Assembly: GCA_937901745.1 (NCBI GenBank)
Contig: CALGSZ010000090.1
Span: 1-5,947 of the forward strand
Direction: 5' to 3'
Length of the DNA: 5,947 nt
Source: an uncultured Chloroflexota bacterium
GTDB lineage: Bacteria > Chloroflexota > Chloroflexia > Thermomicrobiales > UBA6265
The notes below the pieces were generated by a model, which saw only the letters and a program-made list of their open reading frames with translations, was not told the origin of the DNA and did no database searches. Position numbers and translations under genes: made by a program. Of the stretch, positions 1-5,947 are shown one piece after another. Positions within the stretch are counted from its first letter, which is position 1. Each line of letters starts with the position of its first letter.

Positions 1-1
1 C

Positions 2-2371
2 GAGACCCCGCCGTCTTCGAGCGGCGGCGACGAGCCGGTCGTGATCTTCTTCACGGACAACGGCAGAGGGATGGGTCACCTGACGCGTATGCTCGCGGTG
101 ACTCGGCGGGCATACGGTCGATTCCGGCCGTACTTTCTGACGTTGTCCCTCGGATATCAGGTGCTGCGGCGGCTCGCTGTGCCAGCCGAGTTCTTTCCCC
201 CCTATCACCATCTGAACCTGAGCAAGGAGGAGTGGTCACCACTCCTCATGATGCGCATCACCGAGGCGGTCGTTGCGACAGGGGCACGCGCCATCGTGGT
301 CGACCACGTGACCCCGCCAAGGGACTTCGCCCATCTCCGAAGGGAGCTGTCAGGCGTCGAGCTGATCTGGTCACGCAGGGGGTTGTGGCGACCGGGGACG
401 AATCGGGGAGCCTTCGAACTGGAGAGCGCCTTCGATCAAGTCGTGGAGCCTGGCGACCTCGCCGCCCCTATCGATATCGGGGGCTCGACGATGCATCGGG
501 CAGGAGTTCGGTCGATCGAGCCTGTTGTCTTGTGGAGGCGTGATCAAACGATCGACCGAACCGACGCCCGGCGAAAGCTCGGACTTCCTGAAAGCGGACG
601 GGCGCTGCTATTGAATCTGAGCGCGCCCGACACCGAGTCTCTGGTGAGGCTGCTCACCAAGGTTCGCGATGTCGTCCAGAACGCTACCGGAGATGAGGCG
701 ATCCGTCTATTCGCTCCGCTGCACCCCCTTCACGACGCCACCTTGACTGCGGTCGAGGGAATCACATTCGCTCCGGTCTACCCCGTGGCTGACTTGCTGA
801 CTGCGTTCGACGGGGCCATCAGCACGGCCGGATACAACTCGTTCCACGAGTTGGTGGCCAGCGGTCTACCGGTCACGTTCATCGCCCATGCCCAGACGAA
901 CGTGGACGACCAGGAGCGGCGTGCTCGATTCGCCAGGCTGAGTGGTAGGGGTCATTGGGCCGAATCCGTGAGCGGGCCTGAGTTCGAAGAGGCGATACGT
1001 CGGATGCTACGGCCGGAAGAGCCCACTATTTCCCAACACGTTGCGCGTCTGCTCGGCGAGCCGAGAGGCGCAGACCAGTTCGCCGACCTCTTGGTCGAGT
1101 CCGTGGAGAAGCAAGCATCGGAGTTGGTCCCCGGTCATTCCGGGTCATGGACTGATAGAGTCGATCGTTCGATATCGACGAAGATCTCGGGAGGGGCAGA
1201 GGGCGTCGTGGTCGTCGACGCAAGAGGCCATTCGACTGACGATCTCACAGAGGCGGCTGAAGAGGCGCATTGGCTTCGTGAACGCGGGTATCCCCTGACC
1301 CCGATATTCGTGATCGAGAGCGCGTCAGCTCAGCCCCTGCTCAAACGGCGCTTCGCTTTCGAGTCGGTTCTGTCTGCCACTGAGTGGCAGCGGGTCGGTC
1401 CGCGATTCAGCTACGAGGAGTACGTGAGGCGCCGCCTGGACGCCGCAGTTGTTCGCTATGGCGCAGTTTCCGTGGCGGCTCCACAACCAGGGCGATCACT
1501 CGCTTCGAGCTTTGAAACGGCGAGATCCAGTGTTTCTACACTCTCGGCAGCCACGCGCCGATCCTTCCGTCTGCACCTTCCGGATCGCAGCGGGCAGCGA
1601 AGGTCACTGAGAATCGACCTCCCGTCGCAGCTCTATTTGCCGCGGCTTCTCGAACGAAACGGTCTAGCGGGATACGAAACCTCGTCGCTGGCGTGCTGGC
1701 TAGCGATCCTAGGACTCGAGCCTCCCGGGGCAGCGTTCGACATCGGCGCCAACGTCGGTCCTTACGCGTGGCTCGCAGCGGCCCTGTTCGATAGGCCAGT
1801 CGTTGCTTTTGAACCCGTACCCGAGTTGGCCGCGGCGGCCCGATCCGTCGCAGAATTGAACAGACTACGGATCGAGATCGAGACGCTGGCAATAGGGGAA
1901 CGAGACGGTCGGGCCCGGCTTCACCTCTCGAACAAGACCGACTCGTCCCATTCGCTTCGCGAAGGTTTCCGACCCTCATCGCGCTCGATCGAAGTGGATC
2001 TGCGACGGATCGACACTTACGTAGAGGCAAACCCAGATCTCGTTCCCCATGCAATGAAGATCGACACAGAAACGACCGAGCCCGAAGTACTCAGGGGTGC
2101 GCGGCGAACGCTCGAAGCTCATCGTCCCTGGCTCATCGTCGAGGTACTGGCTAAGCGTTCAGAGGATGAGCTGACTCGAGTACTTGGGGAACTCGACTAC
2201 CACTGGTACCGAATCGACGACGAACCACCCTTCGAACGGCGATACGAAATAGTCGGGGACCCTCACCATCGGCAGCTCAACTGGTTGTTCGCGCCCTCAG
2301 AGCCCACTACCGATTTCTGGGCCGAGCTAAAGAGCTGGCAGGAAGCGCTCCGATCTTGCGTTCCTCGCTAG
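2..2371 (+). CDS. Glycosyltransferase (GT-B, MurG/UGT-like) fused to FkbM-type methyltransferase; probably 5'-partial
   Basis: This is a multidomain enzyme likely to transfer a sugar and O-methylate a glycan, acting in the cytoplasm or at the inner membrane face. Counting from the GTG at 41, residues 1-345 look like a GT28/MurG-like fold: a glycine-rich loop GRGMGH (8-13) at the N-terminus, and the C-half signature STAGYNSFHEL (261-271) followed by DDQERRA (289-295), which in this family contacts the nucleotide-sugar. Residues about 385-482 form an alpha/beta-looking region I cannot assign. Residues about 520-740 are an FkbM methyltransferase: DIGANVG (567-573) for SAM binding, FEP (590-592), KIDTE (673-677) and a late IVEV strand. 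The frame is open from 41 back to base 2, reading as a Pro/Ser/Gly/Asp/Glu linker with 12 of 13 codons ending in G or C, and no good ribosome site precedes GTG 41. I therefore treat it as continuing upstream; a start at 41 remains possible. The two end domains are secure, the substrates unknown. Confidence 0.87.
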   Translation, partial: ETPPSSSGGDEPVVIFFTDNGRGMGHLTRMLAVTRRAYGRFRPYFLTLSLGYQVLRRLAVPAEFFPPYHHLNLSKEEWSPLLMMRITEAVVATGARAIVVDHVTPPRDFAHLRRELSGVELIWSRRGLWRPGTNRGAFELESAFDQVVEPGDLAAPIDIGGSTMHRAGVRSIEPVVLWRRDQTIDRTDARRKLGLPESGRALLLNLSAPDTESLVRLLTKVRDVVQNATGDEAIRLFAPLHPLHDATLTAVEGITFAPVYPVADLLTAFDGAISTAGYNSFHELVASGLPVTFIAHAQTNVDDQERRARFARLSGRGHWAESVSGPEFEEAIRRMLRPEEPTISQHVARLLGEPRGADQFADLLVESVEKQASELVPGHSGSWTDRVDRSISTKISGGAEGVVVVDARGHSTDDLTEAAEEAHWLRERGYPLTPIFVIESASAQPLLKRRFAFESVLSATEWQRVGPRFSYEEYVRRRLDAAVVRYGAVSVAAPQPGRSLASSFETARSSVSTLSAATRRSFRLHLPDRSGQRRSLRIDLPSQLYLPRLLERNGLAGYETSSLACWLAILGLEPPGAAFDIGANVGPYAWLAAALFDRPVVAFEPVPELAAAARSVAELNRLRIEIETLAIGERDGRARLHLSNKTDSSHSLREGFRPSSRSIEVDLRRIDTYVEANPDLVPHAMKIDTETTEPEVLRGARRTLEAHRPWLIVEVLAKRSEDELTRVLGELDYHWYRIDDEPPFERRYEIVGDPHHRQLNWLFAPSEPTTDFWAELKSWQEALRSCVPR

Positions 2372-2434
2372 CCGACACCCTGCGAATAGCCGATCTTCAC
2401 TAAGTTTCTGGCTCTCGAGTCGATTGGACATTCC

Positions 2435-2827
2435 GTGAGTCTTCGAATTGGACCTCGAAAGGCATTGGGATTAGCCGCTCTCGTCGTTGTGGCCGCCGTC
2501 GCAATGGCCGTTTGGCGTGCGGTCGGAACCGATGGGCTTCTATTGATGGCGATCCTCACATCTGTGGGCGCTGCTCTGGCCGTCGCGTGGTTCATGCTCC
2601 AGGCTGAGCGTCGGACGATGCGGAGATTGGAGGAGATGCGTCAGCACTTCGCGAGGGGTCTCCAGGGCCTGACAACGCAGATCGAACAAGTCGGGAGCTC
2701 AACGAATGAGCTCGCTAGCCGGATCACATGGGACGGTGAGCGTGCGGACCGCTTCCTGACCGCTTTGGATGGGCGGCTGAGCCGTACGGAGCTGCTCCTA
2801 GAGATGATCGCCGACCGGCTCAAGTGA
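2435..2827 (+). CDS. Small membrane protein, two TM helices plus helical/coiled-coil tail, function unknown
   Basis: I do not recognise a named family in this 130-residue protein. It starts at GTG with only a weak GGA-type ribosome site. A short basic N-terminus (R4, R8, K9) precedes a hydrophobic helix at about 10-27 and a second at about 34-55, joined by a short turn containing D33. An Arg-rich stretch (R59, R60, R63, R64) follows the second helix, so by the positive-inside rule both ends face the cytoplasm. Residues 56-130 are charged, glycine-poor and heptad-like, with Leu/Met/Ile spacing typical of a helical or coiled-coil segment. It lies 63 bases after the glycosyltransferase-methyltransferase gene on the same strand. 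Wzz-type chain-length regulators also have two membrane helices, but these flank a large periplasmic coiled coil, so this layout does not match. A membrane anchor or scaffold for the sugar enzymes is a guess from topology and context. Confidence 0.72.
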   Translation: MSLRIGPRKALGLAALVVVAAVAMAVWRAVGTDGLLLMAILTSVGAALAVAWFMLQAERRTMRRLEEMRQHFARGLQGLTTQIEQVGSSTNELASRITWDGERADRFLTALDGRLSRTELLLEMIADRLK

Positions 2828-2857
2828 CTTCGCCGACGCGCTCCTGGACCAAAGAAG

Positions 2858-2890
2858 CTGCACCGGGTGCAGGGGCTAGGCCCAAAGCCC
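2858..2890. repeat. Two adjacent inverted repeats (hairpin-forming element) in the intergenic gap
   Basis: Positions 2858-2872 read CTGCACC-G-GGTGCAG, a perfect 7+1+7 inverted repeat; as RNA it gives a 6-bp stem with a CGG loop. Directly after it, 2873-2876 (GGGC) pairs with 2880-2883 (GCCC), or alternatively 2873-2877 (GGGCT) pairs with 2886-2890 (AGCCC). No T-run follows, so it is not a classic intrinsic terminator. It starts 31 bases after the stop of the small membrane protein gene. A dyad-symmetric regulator site, a terminator lacking a U-tract, or a structured leader for the downstream genes are all possible. The symmetry is seen directly; the role is not. Confidence 0.45.
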
Positions 2891-2949
2891 ATAGACTTAC
2901 CGGCTCTGCAGCGTGATCGGCTTCGAACTCGGGGCGTGGGACCCACTTC

Positions 2950-3051
2950 GTGAATCGTCACGGAGCGTTCTTGCTGATCGGCAACCGGCCAATGAAGAAG
3001 GTCTGCGTCGTGATGTCGTCAGATGAGGCTTTGCGGGAGTCGAGTCCATGA
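2950..3051 (+). CDS. Candidate small ORF (33 aa) overlapping the GT4 start; doubtful
   Basis: A GTG at 2950, about ten bases after a GGGA stretch (2937-2940), opens a 33-residue frame. Its stop TGA (3049-3051) overlaps the ATG of the next gene as ATGA, an arrangement typical of translational coupling. About 24 of 33 codons end in G or C, which resembles the real genes. The peptide begins MNRHGAFLLIGNRP and shows no motif I know; an internal ATG at 2992 would give only 19 residues. It could be a leader peptide that feeds ribosomes to the glycosyltransferase, the tail of a decayed gene (the same frame runs back to 2824 with one TGA), or chance. Confidence 0.22.
   Translation: MNRHGAFLLIGNRPMKKVCVVMSSDEALRESSP
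3035..3039 (+). promoter_or_regulatory. Ribosome binding site for the GT4 glycosyltransferase
   Basis: GGGAG lies eight bases before the ATG at 3048, a good Shine-Dalgarno match at normal spacing. It supports that ATG as the start even though the first roughly 270 residues lie outside the glycosyltransferase core. Confidence 0.7.
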
Positions 3052-5096
3052 TTAGATCTCCAAGGGGTCCCAACGGCCCTTCTCTCTCCCTGCAACTTCC
3101 AACGGGCGCCGAGCGTTGGCGTCAGTGGCGAAAGAGCCTCCGGGAACAGATCCGACGACGCTGGCTCAGGCTCATGAAGCGTCTCGTACCGCTCGTTGAT
3201 CGGTTGCCTCGAGGCCGGGGAATCGCTCTGCGACAGCTGAGCCGGCTTCCAGCTGGGTGGGTTGCCGCGGTTGCCCTGGCTGAGAAGCTACGCCGCAGAT
3301 CACCCGAAGCTGCGATCAAGCAGGCACAAGCGGCCATTCGAAAGAATCCTTTCGTATGGCAAGGCCACGTTGAACATGTCCTTGCGTTGGAGGCGGCGGG
3401 AAGGTTCCGAGAGGCGGCGCTAGCTCGGGCTGCAGCCCTCGGGTACGTCGGTGCAGGAAGCCTCGCCGCATTGAAGAGGCGTTGGTTCGGAACCGCCAAT
3501 CACACGGACCGAGAATCCATGATCCGCGCCTGTGCATCGGCGGTGAATGACGCCGGTCGACTCATCGGGATGGTTCTCGAGATGGGGGAAGGCGACGCCA
3601 CGGCCAGGGCGATTCAACGTCTGATGAGAGCTCTCGGGCCCAACATTCTCCAAGGTCCAACGGGAATCGAGCGGTTCTTGCCCGTTGATGACGCTCTCGA
3701 CATTGTCAGAGCTGCTCGGCAGATGGGAGCGGTCCGTGCCCCTCTGACAGTCCTCGAGAAGTATCGAGAACACGACGCCGTTCAAGATCAGCTAGCGGCA
3801 ATACGGCAGGATCTAGATGCGCTGGAGGGTCGACTCCACTTGGAGTTCGCACAATCGGAGTCTTTCGTAAGCAGAAAGGGAACGTCTCTCTATCTTTTGC
3901 ACAACTCTCTTCCATCTGCGTCAGGTGGCTACGCAACCAGAAGTCACGGATTACTGACAGGACTCAACAGCTTGGGCGTCGAAGCAGTGGCTGTGACGCG
4001 TCCCGGCTTTCCGCCCATGCGCCACGTATTCGATCAGGATCCCCACGCCCCTGCTTTGGACATTGTGGATGGAATTCGATATCACCGCCTCATCGGCGAG
4101 GTAACTAGCCAACCTCGGTCCGACCTTCAGGGGTTCGTCGACCTCTATAGTCGCATGCTGGCTCCTCTGGTCGGCCAGTACCGGCCGGCGGTTATCCATG
4201 GCGCATCGAACTGGTGGAATGGATTCGGCGCTATAGCAGCAGCTCGACGGTTCGATCTGCCCTGTATATACGAGATTCGTGGCCTTTGGGAAGTGACACG
4301 AGCGTCCCGAGTTCCTGGCTGGGAAAGTACCGAGCGGTTTGCAGTGGATGGTGCCTACGAGGCCGCGGCCGCTCGTCGTGCCGATCGCGTCCTGGTCATA
4401 ACCGAAGCGCTCGGCGAAGAAATGGTTCGTAGGGGGGTGCCAGGGGAAAAGATTGTGGTCGTGCCTAACGCGGTGGATGTCCAAAGGTTTGGTGATCTAG
4501 AACGTGACGAGCAGCTTGCTGAGGAACTAGGTGTAGCCGACAAGGTCGTCATCGGATTCGCAGGCACATTCACCTTTTATGAAGGTCTCGACGACCTGCT
4601 CATAGTTGGCGCGGAGCTTCGGAAACTCGTTGACGAGCCTTTCTGTTTCCTGTTCGTTGGAGACGGCCCAGTGCGAGGCGAGTTGGAAATGCTTGCATAC
4701 GAGCTTGGACTCGGCGACATAACCATCTTCACAGGGCGTGTACCTCATTCTGAGGTAGCTCGCTATCTGTCGATCGTCGACATTGCGCCGTTTCCGCGCA
4801 AACCGCTACCCGTTTGTGAGATGGTCTCACCGCTGAAGCCGTTGGAAGCGATGGCAAGTGGGATTTCAGTACTGGGATCGGATGTGGGGGCGCTCAAGGA
4901 GATGATCCCTGTTGGCGCCGGACTCACATTCCGTAAGGGAAGTATCAGCGACCTGATGGAGAAACTCAGGTTGCTCATCGAGGATCAGGGTCTTCGATCA
5001 GAATTGGGACACAATGCCCGTCGATGGGTGGCGACGCAGCGGAGCTGGCAGGTCGTTTCCCGCCTGGTGGCGGATGTGTATGCGGAGCTGACGTGA
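3048..5096 (+). CDS. GT4-family glycosyltransferase with long helical N-terminal extension
   Basis: This 682-residue protein probably transfers a sugar from an activated nucleotide donor during surface or extracellular polysaccharide synthesis, at the cytoplasmic membrane face. The GT4 core occupies about 278-680. Its motifs are SGGYATRSH (292-300) in the first Rossmann half, EIRGLWE (409-415), PNAVDV (473-478), GFAGTFTFYEGLDDL (from 503) where Y511-E512 replace the more usual K of KG, and PLKPLEAMASG (595-605). E591 and E600 correspond to the family's EX7E pair, here with eight residues between them. The EIRG(L/F)WE plus YEGL combination marks a subgroup common in exopolysaccharide loci. Residues 1-60 are strongly basic and may bind membrane. 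About 80-140 look TPR-like (AIKQAQAAIRKNPFVWQGH and a following helix pair). About 235-275 look coiled-coil. A typical GT4 enzyme has 350-420 residues, so the extension is unusual. Its stop overlaps the next gene by four bases. Donor and acceptor cannot be told. Confidence 0.93.
   Translation: MIRSPRGPNGPSLSLQLPTGAERWRQWRKSLREQIRRRWLRLMKRLVPLVDRLPRGRGIALRQLSRLPAGWVAAVALAEKLRRRSPEAAIKQAQAAIRKNPFVWQGHVEHVLALEAAGRFREAALARAAALGYVGAGSLAALKRRWFGTANHTDRESMIRACASAVNDAGRLIGMVLEMGEGDATARAIQRLMRALGPNILQGPTGIERFLPVDDALDIVRAARQMGAVRAPLTVLEKYREHDAVQDQLAAIRQDLDALEGRLHLEFAQSESFVSRKGTSLYLLHNSLPSASGGYATRSHGLLTGLNSLGVEAVAVTRPGFPPMRHVFDQDPHAPALDIVDGIRYHRLIGEVTSQPRSDLQGFVDLYSRMLAPLVGQYRPAVIHGASNWWNGFGAIAAARRFDLPCIYEIRGLWEVTRASRVPGWESTERFAVDGAYEAAAARRADRVLVITEALGEEMVRRGVPGEKIVVVPNAVDVQRFGDLERDEQLAEELGVADKVVIGFAGTFTFYEGLDDLLIVGAELRKLVDEPFCFLFVGDGPVRGELEMLAYELGLGDITIFTGRVPHSEVARYLSIVDIAPFPRKPLPVCEMVSPLKPLEAMASGISVLGSDVGALKEMIPVGAGLTFRKGSISDLMEKLRLLIEDQGLRSELGHNARRWVATQRSWQVVSRLVADVYAELT
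5084..5087 (+). promoter_or_regulatory. Ribosome binding site for the heparinase-like gene, inside the end of the GT4 gene
   Basis: GGAG sits five bases before the GTG at 5093, within the last codons of the glycosyltransferase gene. Together with the GTGA stop/start overlap it fixes the start and indicates coupled translation. Confidence 0.65.
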
Positions 5097-5947
5097 AAGA
5101 GCCTCTGATTCCGCTGAGGACATTCCTGCATCGTCCTCAGGGTGCGTACCCGCAGGGTGGGGAAGCGATTGTGCAAGCGCGTCTGTTTCAGCCGAGACGT
5201 GCTAGCCAGGCGGTTCGAGTTCAGACGCCTCTCGATTGGGAGACAGAAGCCGGGGGAGATCGCAACTTTCGAATGCAGTTGCACGGTTGGACGATGTTCC
5301 ATCCGGTGATGAACGTATTCGATAGCTTGCGAGACAAGCGTGCGGCTGTCGACTATTTGCTCGAGGTCGCGGCGGATTGGTGGAGCCGTTATCGCTACGA
5401 TCCTGATGACGTCGTCACTAGTCGCACCCCCGATAGTTACGCGTGGTATGACATGTCCGTCGGGTTTCGCGCCTTGGTTCTGGCGTTCTTCTCAAACCGG
5501 ATTAGCTACTTCAGCATCGACTTGCTCGCTGAGGAACGGGAGCTACTGCGTGAGATTTGTATGAAGCATGTGCGGCATCTTCGGAATCCGAAGGTGCTTT
5601 ATCCGAACAACCATGGCATTTTTCAAGTCCACGGCCTGCGGGCTTTGGCGGAAACCTGGGAATATCCCGACGATCAGCGGGATAGGCAATATGCCGAGGG
5701 AGCTATGGCATCGCTGATCACGCAGCAGTTCGACGCGACTGGCGTGCATCGGGAGCACTCGCCTCATTATCACATATTCGCTGTAAAGACGTTCGAGGAC
5801 GTCGCTGCGTCCGGCTGGTATGACGACGTCGAGGGCTTTCGGGAGGTGCTGCAGTCTGCGCGGAGAGTGACTCCATGGTTGGTCGATCCGTGGAAGCGAC
5901 CAGCCGCCGTCGGGGATTCGATAGCGACCGTGCAGGAAGATCTGGAG
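5093..5947 (+). CDS. Heparinase II/III-like (alginate-lyase-like) protein, N-terminal part; 3'-partial
   Basis: The frame runs from GTG 5093 to the window edge without a stop, giving 285 residues. It resembles the alpha/alpha-toroid domain of the heparinase II/III superfamily (polysaccharide lyase families such as PL12, PL15 and PL17), which cleave acidic polysaccharides by beta-elimination. Supporting motifs are DWWSRYRYDPDD (about 99-110), SYAWYDMSVGFR (115-126), NNHGIF (172-177) and GVHREHSPHYH (217-227). By family analogy N173/H174 would neutralise the substrate carboxylate and Y226 act as catalytic base or acid; their separation of about 53 residues matches characterised lyases. No signal peptide is visible (the N-terminus begins MKEPLIPLRTFLHRP), so the protein may be cytoplasmic or use another export route. 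The C-terminal beta-sandwich domain and the usual second His lie beyond the window, as members commonly exceed 550 residues. Coupling to a glycosyltransferase gene suggests glycan editing, turnover or release rather than scavenging. Confidence 0.88.
   Translation, partial: MKEPLIPLRTFLHRPQGAYPQGGEAIVQARLFQPRRASQAVRVQTPLDWETEAGGDRNFRMQLHGWTMFHPVMNVFDSLRDKRAAVDYLLEVAADWWSRYRYDPDDVVTSRTPDSYAWYDMSVGFRALVLAFFSNRISYFSIDLLAEERELLREICMKHVRHLRNPKVLYPNNHGIFQVHGLRALAETWEYPDDQRDRQYAEGAMASLITQQFDATGVHREHSPHYHIFAVKTFEDVAASGWYDDVEGFREVLQSARRVTPWLVDPWKRPAAVGDSIATVQEDLE

Noticed and set aside
1536..2054. 172-residue reverse-strand ORF opposite the methyltransferase region
   Set aside because: It lies fully opposite a well-supported FkbM domain, is rich in Arg, Ser and Pro as expected for a GC-rich antisense shadow, and has no recognisable motif.
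2372..2434. 63-base gap between the first two genes
   Set aside because: I saw no convincing promoter, terminator, repeat or small ORF in it.
2858..2890. Hairpins as a classic intrinsic terminator
   Set aside because: There is no run of T after either stem, so only a terminator-like or regulatory role can be considered.
2892..2897. TAGACT as a possible -10 promoter element
   Set aside because: It matches TAnnnT only, and no -35-like hexamer is present about 17 bases upstream, so chance is as likely.
2916..2945. TTCGAAC stretch resembling a tRNA T-loop
   Set aside because: The flanking bases do not form the required 5-bp T-stem and no acceptor or anticodon arm could be built around it.
2913..3026. 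37-residue forward ORF from the GTG at 2913
   Set aside because: It has weak third-position G/C bias in its first half, no ribosome site and no motif; the 2950 frame is a better candidate in the same interval.
3951..4484. 177-residue reverse-strand ORF opposite the GT4 core
   Set aside because: It is antisense to clear GT4 motifs (EIRGLWE, PNAVDV) and its own sequence has no domain features.
5340..5564. 74-residue forward ORF in another frame near the right edge
   Set aside because: It is out of frame with the heparinase-like gene, whose motifs run through this stretch.

Overview
The window looks like part of a cell-surface or exopolysaccharide gene cluster from a fairly GC-rich bacterium (roughly 60% GC by eye). 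GTG starts, G/C-biased third codon positions and gene-end overlaps of the GTGA type are consistent with an actinobacterium, possibly of an Acidimicrobiia-like lineage. That assignment is inference only, because there is no rRNA or other marker gene here.

All convincing genes are on the + strand. (1) Positions 2-2371 hold a large multidomain protein: a MurG/UGT-like GT-B glycosyltransferase, an unassigned central region and a C-terminal FkbM-type methyltransferase. Its frame is open to the left edge, so it is probably cut at its N-terminus. (2) After a 63-base gap comes a 130-residue protein with two membrane helices and a helical, coiled-coil-like tail (2435-2827). (3) A 220-base interval (2828-3047) carries two adjacent hairpin-forming inverted repeats and a weak candidate small ORF. 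(4) A 682-residue GT4-type glycosyltransferase with a helical N-terminal extension follows (3048-5096). (5) Overlapping its stop by four bases is a heparinase II/III-like (alginate-lyase-like) protein, cut by the right edge (5093 to the end).

The likely shared theme is making and remodelling a surface glycan. Two glycosyltransferases would add sugars, the FkbM domain would O-methylate one of them, the small membrane protein may tether or organise components, and the lyase-like protein would cut or edit an acidic polysaccharide. The last two genes are almost certainly co-transcribed and translationally coupled. The gap at 2828-3047 may separate two transcription units or hold a regulatory element.

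I see no RNA gene, insertion sequence, CRISPR array or phage element. The most unusual points are the tri-domain (possibly larger) glycosyltransferase-methyltransferase fusion, the structured 2858-2890 element, a single frame spanning 2824-3051 that abuts both flanking genes but has one internal stop, and the long N-terminal extension on the GT4 enzyme.
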